From: Paenibacillus spongiae
GTDB lineage: Bacteria; Bacillota; Bacilli; Paenibacillales; Paenibacillaceae
NCBI RefSeq assembly: GCF_024734895.1
Contig: NZ_CP091430.1
Coordinates: forward strand, 416,501 to 480,500
Length of the DNA: 64,000 nucleotides
Direction of reading: 5' to 3'
The position numbers and the translations under genes were made by a program. This document shows positions 9,292-18,200 of the stretch, in pieces. Below the pieces are notes generated by a model. That model saw only the letters and a list, made by a program, of their open reading frames with translations, ran no database searches and was not told where the DNA came from. Numbering within the stretch: position 1 is the stretch's first letter; each line of letters begins with the position of its first letter.

Positions 9292-10259
9292 TGATGTATT
9301 TGAATGATGGCCATATCCGTGACATGGGCACGGATTGGAGGCATCTCACCGACATCGTAGAGGAAACCGTGCGGACAAGAGAGCGAGGGGAATGCGCCAG
9401 CCCGCTAAAAACCTATTTGCGGTTCCATGATCCCGCCAATCGGATCATCGCGACGCCGGCCTTCGTAGGCGGATCGACCGCGATGGCGGGCATCAAGTGG
9501 ATCGCCGGATTTCCGGATAACAGCCGCTATGGACTGCCGAGGGCGCATAATACGATTATTCTTAATGATCCTGCAACAGGCCAGCCTGCCGCATTCATTC
9601 ACAGCGGTCTGCTGAATGGCTTGCGGGCGGCGGCTGTCAGCGGTCTTATGCTTCGCGCTTACGCGGAAGCAAGACCTTCCGCGGAGCTGAGGCTGGGCAT
9701 TATCGGATGGGGCCCGATCGGCCGGCTGCATCTCGACATGTGCGCGGATTTGTTCGGGAGCAAGCTGAAGCAGGTCATATTATACGATCTGAAAGGGATT
9801 GAACCGGACACCGTACCCGGACATTTGCGGGCAATCACGAAGATTGCAGACAATTGGAGAGAGCTGTACCGGCAAGCAAACATCATTGCGACTTGCACCG
9901 TATCCCCTGAACGGTATATTGACGAGAAGCCGCCTGCGGGGACGCTGCTGCTTAACGTATCGCTGAGAGACTATATGCCCGAAAGCGTTGCGGGGATAAC
10001 AACGGTCATTGTGGACGATTGGCATGAGGTGTGCCGCGAGAACACCGATATCGAACAGCTCCATCGCCGTTATGGCCTGACCGAATCTGACGTACGCACG
10101 ATAACGGACGTCGTATGCCGGGGCGGGATGGCTGAATTCGCCGCGGATACGCCGGTATTCTTCAATCCGATGGGGCTCGGCGTGTTCGATATCGCCATTG
10201 CCGCGTATTATTACCTGCAAGCCAAGCAGCTTGGCAGGGGTGTGCGGCTGGAAGAGTGA
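9288..10259 (+). CDS. sbnB: 2,3-diaminopropionate biosynthesis protein SbnB (ACEGA dehydrogenase)
   Basis: An ornithine-cyclodeaminase/mu-crystallin-family NAD-dependent enzyme, 323 residues from the ATG at 9288. It contains the Rossmann motif GIIGWGPIGRLH and the family core GGSTAMAGIKWIAGFPDN. SbnB oxidises ACEGA with NAD to release L-2,3-diaminopropionate and 2-oxoglutarate. ATG 9288 overlaps the sbnA stop as ATGA and has AGAGGGG just upstream; two further in-frame ATGs follow directly and the frame is open from 9234, so the exact start is uncertain by a few residues. It is the last gene of the three-gene unit. Confidence 0.88.
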   Translation: MMMYLNDGHIRDMGTDWRHLTDIVEETVRTRERGECASPLKTYLRFHDPANRIIATPAFVGGSTAMAGIKWIAGFPDNSRYGLPRAHNTIILNDPATGQPAAFIHSGLLNGLRAAAVSGLMLRAYAEARPSAELRLGIIGWGPIGRLHLDMCADLFGSKLKQVILYDLKGIEPDTVPGHLRAITKIADNWRELYRQANIIATCTVSPERYIDEKPPAGTLLLNVSLRDYMPESVAGITTVIVDDWHEVCRENTDIEQLHRRYGLTESDVRTITDVVCRGGMAEFAADTPVFFNPMGLGVFDIAIAAYYYLQAKQLGRGVRLEE

Positions 10260-10373
10260 ACCTGACGTTCCGGAAGACAGCTTGACCGAAGCCGCTTTCG
10301 TCAAGAGTCCCAAGCGATAGAGCCTGAACGTTCGCTTAATCGGATTCAACCGACACTTGTTCAACCCCTGACC

Positions 10374-10411
10374 GCAAGCAACCGCAACCGCGAAAGGTTG
10401 TGGTTGTTTGC
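10374..10411 (+). terminator. Hairpin after the diaminopropionate cassette
   Basis: Arms GCAAGCAACCGCAACC and GGTTGTGGTTGTTTGC pair through 16 positions, including two G-U pairs, around GCGAAA. There is no clear U-run, so termination would be weak or factor-assisted. The rest of 10260-10440 shows nothing else recognisable. Confidence 0.5.
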
Positions 10412-10445
10412 ATGTTCAACGTAATGCTGTCCTTCGTGAAAAAAC

Positions 10446-10477
10446 TTGACTCTTACGTATACTGGAGACTTTATACT
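10446..10477 (+). promoter_or_regulatory. MerR-type promoter with elongated spacer
   Basis: TTGACT and TATACT are separated by 20 bp, longer than the usual 17, with an imperfect dyad centred on GTATAC in the spacer. This is the arrangement MerR-family activators act on by twisting the DNA. It lies directly ahead of the merR gene, suggesting an autoregulated merR-SMR operon. Confidence 0.65.
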
Positions 10478-10501
10478 TATCGTTGAGAGGGGGAGAGCTT
10501 G

Positions 10502-11281
10502 ATGTACAGCATAGGGCAGCTGTCCGAGAAGACGAACATATCCATTAGAACACTGAGATATTATGATGAGATCGGGTTATTAAAGCCTGCCAAGGTGGCT
10601 GATTCAGGCTACCGTTACTACTCAAATGAGGAGCTCAGCTTGCTCCAGCATATAACGGCGTTGAAGGAGCTGGGCTTTACGCTGGCATCCATCAAGGAAC
10701 TACTTTCCGTTTCCGCAGGAAAAGAATCGCAAGAGAACCGTTGGAGAACGTATCTGGAATTTGAACTGGCGGCGGTGGCGGAAGAAAAGAAGCGTCTGGA
10801 CGAGATGGAGAAGCTGCTGCGGACGGCCAGACATGCCTTCGAGATGAAGGGAGAGGTCGACGCGGAGGATATTTTTCTCTTCATTAAAGCGCTGCGGTCA
10901 CCTTCCGAGCCCAGAGAAACGTTTCTTGCCCAGCATTTTACGGATCGTGAAATTAAGATCATTAAAGAACTGCCGGACCTTAGCGCTAACGATCCTCGAA
11001 GCATGGAGTGGGCGAGATTGATACGGAAGGTCAAGGAGCATCTCCATGAGCCTCCGTCCTCTAGCAATTCCCAGAATCTCGCGGCACAAATCGTAGAGGT
11101 TTCCATGGAGTGGTTTCAGCAGGATGAGCGGCTCATTGAGAAGTATTGGTCGATGATCCGTCCCGAAGAAGGGATGGAAACGAAAGTGTACGGAATGGAT
11201 GCCGATGTCATGGATTATATCGATCGAATCGTGGATCTGTATTTGCAGCACCTGCAGGAAGGAGACAGCCATGGCAGTTAA
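10502..11281 (+). CDS. MerR-family transcriptional regulator
   Basis: The N-terminal winged helix-turn-helix is clear: YSIGQLSEKTNISIRTLRYY, then the wing segment GYRYYS and a LKELGFTLASIKELL helix. A charged dimerisation helix and a C-terminal helical domain of roughly 150 residues follow, probably for ligand sensing and of a TipA-like size. The start is ATG 10502 after a GAGAGGGGGAGAG purine run. The 3' end overlaps the first SMR gene by 11 bp, so regulator and pump are co-translated. By gene arrangement it should sense the cation exported by the pump and activate the elongated-spacer promoter ahead of it. Confidence 0.85.
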   Translation: MYSIGQLSEKTNISIRTLRYYDEIGLLKPAKVADSGYRYYSNEELSLLQHITALKELGFTLASIKELLSVSAGKESQENRWRTYLEFELAAVAEEKKRLDEMEKLLRTARHAFEMKGEVDAEDIFLFIKALRSPSEPRETFLAQHFTDREIKIIKELPDLSANDPRSMEWARLIRKVKEHLHEPPSSSNSQNLAAQIVEVSMEWFQQDERLIEKYWSMIRPEEGMETKVYGMDADVMDYIDRIVDLYLQHLQEGDSHGS

Positions 11282-11621
11282 ACCAGATAAGCAATTAAGC
11301 GAGGCGAGAGCGTGGACGTATGTGCTTGCAGGAGGACTGTTGGAAATCGTGTGGGCAAGCGGGTTCAAATACGAGGCCATTCCCAGCATTGTCGTTCTCG
11401 TCTCCCTGCTGGCAAGCTTCGATTTAATTATTAGGGCTGCCAAGGTGTTACCGGTTGGCACAGTATACGCCGTATTTGCGGGGATGGGAACTTTGGGGAC
11501 GACGATTGTGGAAATCGTGATGTCCGGCGGTGCCGTAAGCGCGCTGCGGATTGCTTTCATCCTCCTGCTGCTAGCGTGTATCATCGGTTTGAAATTGTCG
11601 AGTAAAGGAAGTGAGGCCTGA
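11271..11621 (+). CDS. SMR efflux subunit 1 (paired SMR, YkkC/Gdx-like)
   Basis: A 116-residue small multidrug resistance protein with four predicted transmembrane helices. The conserved membrane glutamate lies in GGLLEIVWASGFKYE; the E-x-V-W-A form is typical of the guanidinium-exporter/SugE side of the family. The start is ATG 11271 with GGAAGGAGA upstream, inside the 3' end of merR. The stop overlaps the start of a second SMR gene (TGATG), which indicates a two-subunit heterodimer like YkkCD or EbrAB. Unlike many guanidinium exporters, no ykkC riboswitch is seen and control appears to be by MerR. It extrudes small cations or quaternary ammonium compounds in exchange for protons. Confidence 0.85.
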   Translation: MAVKPDKQLSEARAWTYVLAGGLLEIVWASGFKYEAIPSIVVLVSLLASFDLIIRAAKVLPVGTVYAVFAGMGTLGTTIVEIVMSGGAVSALRIAFILLLLACIIGLKLSSKGSEA

Positions 11622-11935
11622 TGGATTGGATGCTGCTCATTGCGGCGGGACTGTTGGAAATTATCGGGGTAATCGGTATAAAACGCGTAGCCCATAATAA
11701 CAACTGGACCAATAACATCATCCTGATCGGCGGATTCTTGATTAGCTTCCAACTGCTTGTCAGGGCGATGGAAACCATACCGCTGGCAACGGCTTATGCG
11801 GTTTGGACAGGAATCGGAACCGTCGGAGCTGCCATTGTCGGGATGATCTTCTTCAAGGAGCCGAAGAGCTGGCTCCGGATCGGCTGCATGCTTGGGGTTA
11901 TTTTCTCTGTCGTGGGCTTAAAGATGGTTAGTTGA
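11621..11935 (+). CDS. SMR efflux subunit 2 (paired SMR)
   Basis: A 104-residue four-helix SMR protein. It keeps the essential membrane glutamate in GLLEIIGVIGIK and the signature AYAVWTGIGTVGA in the third helix region. Its start overlaps the stop of the first subunit, giving close to 1:1 translation as expected for a heterodimeric pump. The IIGVIG sequence in place of VWA suggests the two subunits have specialised. An intrinsic terminator follows within 40 bp, so this ends the merR-SMR operon. Confidence 0.85.
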   Translation: MDWMLLIAAGLLEIIGVIGIKRVAHNNNWTNNIILIGGFLISFQLLVRAMETIPLATAYAVWTGIGTVGAAIVGMIFFKEPKSWLRIGCMLGVIFSVVGLKMVS

Positions 11936-11972
11936 CCTTGGATATCATAAGAATCCCATTGTCTTCATAATG

Positions 11973-12000
11973 GAGCCATCATTCGCATTGATGATGGCTC
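11973..12000 (+). terminator. Terminator of merR-SMR operon
   Basis: Arms GAGCCATCAT and ATGATGGCTC around an 8-nt loop, followed by TATTT. The remaining bases to 12170 hold no gene that I can support. Confidence 0.7.
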
Positions 12001-12171
12001 TATTTGCGATGGATTGAGGCCATAGCCGTCTTAATAGGAATCCTGACGCTTCACTCGCATTTTGAATATGTTATCGCACCTGATTCCAATCCCTGTATGT
12101 CGCAGAATTCCGCCGGCGCTAAGCAGGCAAACCAATGTTTGGGATAAAAAATAATTTAAGCTGCCTTAATC

Positions 12172-12210
12172 AAACAAGTCCGCTGCCGTATTGAGGCGGC
12201 GGACTTGTTT
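12172..12210 (-). terminator. Terminator for the secreted-protein gene
   Basis: A long inverted repeat (AAACAAGTCCGC paired with GCGGACTTGTTT, with one internal mismatch) placed 18 bp beyond the stop codon of the minus-strand gene at 12228. The minus-strand tail is TTTGATT. Confidence 0.6.
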
Positions 12211-12227
12211 CCTTGCGCCGTATTCGA

Positions 12228-12893
12228 TTATTCAGCTGCTTCCCATTCTTTAATTTGCTGTTTGTACTGTTCGAGCAGCTCGCTAAGCGCATGCTTTATC
12301 GTCGCGGAATTCTCTGTTTGAATGGCTTGCGCCAGCTTGATTTCCGCTTTGATAAAGGTCAGATCGGCATCGTTGTCCTCAATGGCGACCGCTGTCGCCA
12401 TAAGAGCCTCTTTAGAGGCAATTGGTTTACTGCTTTTCGTAAGCGTAACGGATGCATCTGAAGCGTTAAGGGAAGAAATCTCAATCTCAGCCTCGGAGAT
12501 GTTGAGTTCCTTCGCAGAGCTAGCTGAAGCAGAAGAGAGCTTGATTTTTTCTGCTTTTCCAGCGTCTGTTGAAGCCACAGGCGCCGCTTCGACTATAGAA
12601 TAGGCTGCGGTCAAGTTCTTGCCGACTGTTTTCTCATAGCGATCCAATGTCTTTGTCCAGTCTTCCAAGGTGTCGGGTGCGTATTTCTTGGCTACGTCCA
12701 ACGGGTTAGTGAAGCTGTCGACAACAGATATCGTTTTCGTTAAATCTGCGAAAGGATGGGAAGCCTTCTTTTGCGCGGCTTGGATTTCTGCTGGCTTTGT
12801 ACTGGCAGCATTCGAAATTGCAGGACCGGCAACGGTGGACAATAATAATGCGGAAGAAAGGGCAACTCTGGAAATAATAAGCTTGTGGTTCAT
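12228..12893 (-). CDS. Secreted protein of unknown function
   Basis: 221 residues with a clear signal peptide (basic start, hydrophobic stretch to about residue 28, likely cleavage at SNA-AS). The mature part is hydrophilic, rich in Ala, Ser, Lys and Glu, and predicted mostly helical. It has a segment of alternating Ser/Lys/Ile-Glu residues about 115-155 and an amphipathic helix at the C-terminus. No catalytic or binding motif and no lipobox are visible. The start is supported by AGGAG 8 nt upstream. It is divergent from an OmpR/histidine-kinase pair, so it may be a target or ligand-side partner of that system, but only the position suggests this. I do not recognise the family. Confidence 0.7.
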   Translation of the reverse strand: MNHKLIISRVALSSALLLSTVAGPAISNAASTKPAEIQAAQKKASHPFADLTKTISVVDSFTNPLDVAKKYAPDTLEDWTKTLDRYEKTVGKNLTAAYSIVEAAPVASTDAGKAEKIKLSSASASSAKELNISEAEIEISSLNASDASVTLTKSSKPIASKEALMATAVAIEDNDADLTFIKAEIKLAQAIQTENSATIKHALSELLEQYKQQIKEWEAAE

Positions 12894-13047
12894 GGTTTCA
12901 CGCTCCTAATGGGTTTGTCTTACTTGTTTTACTTTACAGAAGGGGCATGGCAGAAGATTGGTGCTTTTGTGGAAAAACGATGGCACGGCCCAATTGGAGG
13001 CGGCGGCTTGCTATACTTGTTAAAGATAGAATCGGGAGGTAATGAAG

Positions 13048-13758
13048 GTGAACAGCAATTATCGAATCGCCATTGTGGACGATGATCAACATATACGGAA
13101 TCTGGTTGAAGTTTATTTGAAGAAGGAAAACTATCAAACGATTGGCCTCGAGAGTGCCGAGGAAGCATGGGAGTTATGGACAAGCCATCCTCCCGACCTA
13201 TGGGTGCTGGATATTATGCTGCCGGGCATAGACGGCTATGAGTTATGCAGACGGATACGGAATGAAGAGGACGTCCCCATTATTATGATTTCGGCTAAGG
13301 ACACCGAGGTGGATAAAATATTGGGTCTGGAGCTGGGAAGCGACGATTATTTAGTCAAACCTTTCAGTCCGCGCGAGCTGGTGGCCCGCATCAAGCGCCA
13401 GCTTCAGCGATGGTATAAATATAGCCGTACGGAGGATAGCGCTCCGAACGCTTCCGCCAAAATTGAAGCGGGCCATCTTCAATTGATGCCGGAGGAGCGG
13501 CGCATCTTCTGGCAGGGCGAGGAAGTGGACATGACGAGCAAGGAATTCGCCATGCTCCACGTTTTTGCCTTGAATCCGAATCGCGCTTTTACGAGAGCAG
13601 ATTTGCTGACGCTTGTCTGGGGCGACGATTATGTCGGGAGCGATCGTGCCGTCGATCATCTCATTAAACGGATACGCAAAAAAATCGAGCATTTACCCAT
13701 TGAGTCGGTATGGGGACATGGCTATCGAATGAGAACGGATGGGAGTGTTCAATCATGA
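13048..13758 (+). CDS. OmpR/PhoB-family response regulator
   Basis: A receiver domain with the acidic pocket IVDDD, phosphorylation site VLDIMLPG (Asp55 counting from the GTG) and the conserved KPFSPRELVARI, then a C-terminal winged helix (DMTSKEFAMLHVFALNPNRAFTRADLL, DRAVDHLIKRIRKKI). The frame is open from ATG 13042, but the GGAGG there is only 2 nt from that ATG. GTG 13048 has ideal 8-nt spacing and is chosen. Its stop overlaps the start of the cognate kinase (ATGA). It activates or represses unknown targets on phosphorylation; the divergent secreted-protein gene is a candidate. Confidence 0.9.
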   Translation: MNSNYRIAIVDDDQHIRNLVEVYLKKENYQTIGLESAEEAWELWTSHPPDLWVLDIMLPGIDGYELCRRIRNEEDVPIIMISAKDTEVDKILGLELGSDDYLVKPFSPRELVARIKRQLQRWYKYSRTEDSAPNASAKIEAGHLQLMPEERRIFWQGEEVDMTSKEFAMLHVFALNPNRAFTRADLLTLVWGDDYVGSDRAVDHLIKRIRKKIEHLPIESVWGHGYRMRTDGSVQS

Positions 13759-15107
13759 AGCTCGTTCACCAAATGAATCTGGCTTTCGGTATCGCGCTCG
13801 TGATCGTCTTATCCATAACGGCGGTCTTGATTCACTATGTATTATTAGACCATTTCATGGGGGCACAGATGGCGGATTTGAAGATGATGGGGAATACGAT
13901 GAGCGCTACCCTGAAGGCGTCTTCCGGACCCGCAACTTACGAGAAGCTGCCTGTTATCGCTTCGATAGATTCGTCTGTCAACTCTAGCACGGCAGCCATT
14001 ATTAGTGATACGCAAGGCAATATTGTGGAAGGCCCGCTATCGTTCACATCAAGACCGATCGCGCCTAGCTTGAAGGAATCGGAGTCGTTCTCTAATTTGC
14101 AGCAAATATGGGATGGGACGGATGAACGGTTTCTAGTCGAAGTAAACGCCATACCTCAAGGAACATTGACGCTCCTTACCCCAATCAGCAAAATCAAAGA
14201 AATCGAGCAGGCGCTGCTTGGAAGACTGCTCCTTGTATTTTGCGTTGGGGGCGTGCTCATGCTGGTCCTCAGCCAGTTGATTACCGGAAAACTAATCAAG
14301 CCGCTTATGAAATTGAAAGAGGAATTAGCGAAAGTGAAGGGGCGCAAATTCGCGAAGGTGAATCTGGTGAAAGCAGGAGGTGAGATCGGCTCCGTTGCTC
14401 GGACGGTATACGAAATGGCCGGGGAATTGAATCGATTTAACCGTGCGCAGAAGCAATTTTTCCAGAATGCGTCCCATGAACTGAAAACGCCGCTTATGTC
14501 CATTGCAGGATATACGGAGGGAATACGAGATGGCGTATTTGACGAAGAGGGTATCCGTAAAGGCTTGGACATTATTCTCAGCGAAAGCGGCCGACTAAGT
14601 AAAATCGTCACGGAGATGACGCTATTAGCCAAGCTGGACAGCGAGGAGGATGTGTACAAGCCCGAGTTGGTATGTTTGAATGAACTGTTGACGGAGGCCG
14701 TTGAACGGCTTAATCCTGTACTTGTCAAAAAGAATATCATCCTGCACCCCTTCTTCAGTGAACAGAAGAGAATGATGATTCACGCTGACCGGGACAAGCT
14801 GCTGCAAGCGCTGCTCAATGTGGTCGCCAATGCCATTCGGCATGCCAATAAACATATTTATATATACGCCGCCATGAACAAAGGCCGCATCGAAATATCG
14901 GTGTCCGATGATGGCAGCGGCATACCGGACGACCTTCTTCCGTATTTGTTTCACCGCTTCGTGAAGGGGAAGGAGGGCGAATCAGGACTGGGACTCGCCA
15001 TTTCGCGCGCCATTGTGGAGCGATGCGGGGGGATGATTACGGCTAATAACCGCAAGGAGGGAGGGGCGGTATTCTCTCTTGGATTTCCATTAGCCGCAGC
15101 GGCTTAG
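13755..15107 (+). CDS. Membrane sensor histidine kinase (HAMP, HisKA, HATPase)
   Basis: 450 residues from ATG 13755, which overlaps the response-regulator stop. Transmembrane helices at about 8-31 and 156-178 flank a roughly 120-residue extracellular sensor. HAMP about 178-230; HisKA with FFQNASHELKTPLMS (His241); HATPase with N-box NVVANAIRHA, G1 DDGSGIPDD and G2 GESGLGLAIS. All catalytic residues look intact. It pairs with the OmpR-type regulator upstream. The signal is unknown. A terminator follows 16 bp after the stop. Confidence 0.9.
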   Translation: MKLVHQMNLAFGIALVIVLSITAVLIHYVLLDHFMGAQMADLKMMGNTMSATLKASSGPATYEKLPVIASIDSSVNSSTAAIISDTQGNIVEGPLSFTSRPIAPSLKESESFSNLQQIWDGTDERFLVEVNAIPQGTLTLLTPISKIKEIEQALLGRLLLVFCVGGVLMLVLSQLITGKLIKPLMKLKEELAKVKGRKFAKVNLVKAGGEIGSVARTVYEMAGELNRFNRAQKQFFQNASHELKTPLMSIAGYTEGIRDGVFDEEGIRKGLDIILSESGRLSKIVTEMTLLAKLDSEEDVYKPELVCLNELLTEAVERLNPVLVKKNIILHPFFSEQKRMMIHADRDKLLQALLNVVANAIRHANKHIYIYAAMNKGRIEISVSDDGSGIPDDLLPYLFHRFVKGKEGESGLGLAISRAIVERCGGMITANNRKEGGAVFSLGFPLAAAA

Positions 15108-15122
15108 AAGAGCGGCGCTATT

Positions 15123-15151
15123 AAACAGACCGTCCATAGGGCGGTCTGTTT
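15123..15151 (+). terminator. Terminator of the two-component operon
   Basis: AAACAGACCG and CGGTCTGTTT pair around a 9-nt loop that can add further G-C pairs, followed by T residues. Confidence 0.75.
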
Positions 15152-15174
15152 GCCTATGTAAATTAAAGCAAACC

Positions 15175-15197
15175 TGGACCGGTCCGAATGATATAAT
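15175..15197 (+). promoter_or_regulatory. Extended -10 promoter with embedded palindrome
   Basis: TGATATAAT is a perfect extended -10 with TATAAT at 15192-15197. No good -35 is seen. A perfect 10-bp palindrome, GGACCGGTCC (15176-15185), lies where a regulator would block or assist RNA polymerase. It precedes the large kinase gene at 15265. Confidence 0.5.
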
Positions 15198-15264
15198 AGT
15201 CATAGGTGAAAAAGGATTTATTATAGGGGAATCTGTCAATTTATGCCGCTGGGAGTCGAAAACC

Positions 15265-18200
15265 ATGCTTGAATTACCTGGTTATCAAACGATAGATACG
15301 ATCGGAAGCAGCGATGAAATCAGCCTCTACCGGCTAGTGCGTCGCGAGGACGGCACGAGCGTAATCGCCAAGACGGCGCGCAGGGAGTACCCGGGATCGA
15401 ATCTTGCCGATTCCTTCCGGTATGAGTATGACATTCTGAAGAGGCTGGGCGGGCGGGGAACGGCAGAAGCGTTAAGCCTTGAGACCATAGCGGAGAGGCC
15501 TGTCCTGCTCCTAAGGGATATCGGCGGCAGCACCCTCGACCGGATCTTGCGTGCGCGCTCCGGTCATATAGGGGTTGCGGCACGGCTTAGCATTGCCGCT
15601 GCCGCGGTGGATTGTCTTATGCAAATCCATCATGAACGAATCATGCTCAATGAAATAACGCCCTTCCAGCTGATCGTCAATCCCGATACATGCGAAGTGA
15701 AATGGGCGGATATCCGGATGTGTTCAACCGAGTCGGACAAGAGTCCGCTATCCTTGTTGACGGACCGGCCCGACTCCGTGCTGCCTTACATCTCTCCGGA
15801 GCAGACGGGCAGAACAGGGCTCGCGCCGGATTACCGCTCCGATTTCTATTCACTGGGCGTCATCTTATATGAATGGTTGTCCGGAGACCTGCCTTTCGAT
15901 CATCAGGGCGTGCCGGATGTCGTCTATCACCACCTTGCCAGTGAACCGCAGCCTCTGCATCATAGAGCTCCGGCTATACCGGAGATGGTCTCCGGCATCA
16001 TTGCCAAATGCATGGAGAAGACGCCTGAAGCGAGGTATGTCAGCGCATACGGGATCAAATCCGATCTGGAAGAATGCCTGGCCCAATATCGGGCGGCGGG
16101 TATTGTGCAGTCTTTTGCGCTGGCGGGCCGGGACATTCCTGACCGCTGGGAGATGCCAGCCCGATTCTACGGGCGAATTGCCGAGCAGCGCTTCTTGCAG
16201 GAAGCGCTTCAGCGGGCATCGGACGGAGCGGTGGAGGTTGTCTGGATCAGCGGGAGCGGGGGGATTGGCAAAACCGCCTTCGTCCAAGAGACCTTCCGAA
16301 GAATCGCGCCTTTCGATGGGGTACTCGCGGAGGGGAAGTCTGATCCGGCGCCAACCGCACGCCCATATGGCGTATGGATTCAAGCGATGGACGAAATGGT
16401 CAGTCAACTGCTGATGGAAAACAAGCTGCAGGCTGAGGTTTGGAAGCTGCGCATCCTAAGCGCGGTAGACGGTTACGGACAGCTGTTGATCGAGCTGGTT
16501 CCCAAGCTGGAATTGCTGATCGGCCGGCAGCCGCCCGTTCAGCCGCTTCCGCCCAAGGAAGCCCAACACCGGTTCCATCGCGTTCTGAACCGGTTCTTCC
16601 ATCTGTTTCTTCACCGGGGCCGCCCATTGGTTCTGTTCCTTGACGATCTTCAGTTGGCGGATGAATCCTCCCTGCAATACTTGACCTATCTTCTGGAGGA
16701 TCGGGAAACGAAGCATCTGCTTGTCGCCTTGGCGTATCGGGACGACGATATTACCGGGCATCATTCGATCAGCCGGCTGCAGAAGCAGCTTGCAGAGCGC
16801 AGTACGGCCATGAGCAGCATCCGTCTGCATGCGCTTGAAGCCGCCGATTTGGAGCGGCTGCTGGGCGACTCGATGCGCTGCGATGCGGCAGCGACCGATG
16901 AGCTGACCCCGGTGCTGCTTGCCAAGACGGAGGGAAACCCCTTCTTTCTCAAGCGATTCCTGCAGGATTTAGTTGACGAGAAGCATATCGCCTTCGACGA
17001 TTCCACTCGGAGCTGGAAGTGGAATCTTGCCTCTATTACCGAAATGAACGTCGCCGATAATGCCGCTGCTTATATATCGGATAAGATGAAGCATCTGCCA
17101 GAACGGACGGTCCATGTACTGGGCCGCGCCGCATTCTTCGGCAGCCAGTTTCAGCTGGATATGCTCTTTCCGATCGCCGGACAGCCGATGAATGAACTGT
17201 TGGAAGCGCTGGGCAGCGCGGTCCGGGAAGGGCTGCTGCAGCCGGTCGGCGGCGAGAGCATGAGGTATAAATTTCAGCATGACCGCATTCGGCAAGCGGC
17301 CTATGCGCTTGTCGACGAGGCTGAGCGTCTGGATCTGCATTGGCGAATCGGCGCCTTATTGATCGACCGTATGAAGATAGACGAAGAGGTTCATATCTTC
17401 GAGGCGGTGAATCATTTCAATCAAGCGGTGGAGTCGATCAAGCGTCCGGAGCAGCGGCTGGAATTGGCGGAGCTGAATCTGCAAGCCGGCTTGAAGGCGA
17501 AACAGGCAACCGCTTATGAGACGGCACTAGGCTATCTTCGTCACGCCACGGCGCTGATCGGCGAAGATAGCTGGGACAATCGGTACGAGCTTGCTTTTGC
17601 CGTTTTCCGGGAACGGGCCGAAATGGAATATCTATGCGCCCGCTTTGCGGAAGCGAATGATTTGTTCGGGCTGCTTCTGCAGAAAGCGGCCTCCAATCTG
17701 GACAAAGCGCTCGTCTACAGTCTGATGATTCAATTGGAGTCCAGCAAGGATAACTATGAGGAGGTTATCTCTTATGGCCGCGAAGCGTTGAGATTGCTGG
17801 ATATAAGCCATAACTTCGAGCCTGAACGGCTTCAATTGACGATGCAATGGCTTAGGCTGAGCCGGAAAATCCGGAAGCATCCGATCGATTCGCTCCATAA
17901 TCTTCCGCCCATGACCGATGAGAGCCGTAGAGCGGCCATGTCCGTGATGGTCCATACGAGCAATGCGCTGTTTTTCGTAAACCTGAATGGCTGGCTCGCC
18001 TCCTCGCTGACGATGGTCGAAATGACGCTGGAATATGGCATGACTCCGGAAGCCTCGATCGGGTTTATCGCCTATGCCATATTCCAGTATGCTTACTTCC
18101 GTAATTATGAAGCGGCGTTCAAGTGGGGGATGTTTGCATGCAGCCTGTCGCGGTCCTATCCGACGCTGCATGTTAAGACGCTTTCCTCATTCGCCTTGTG

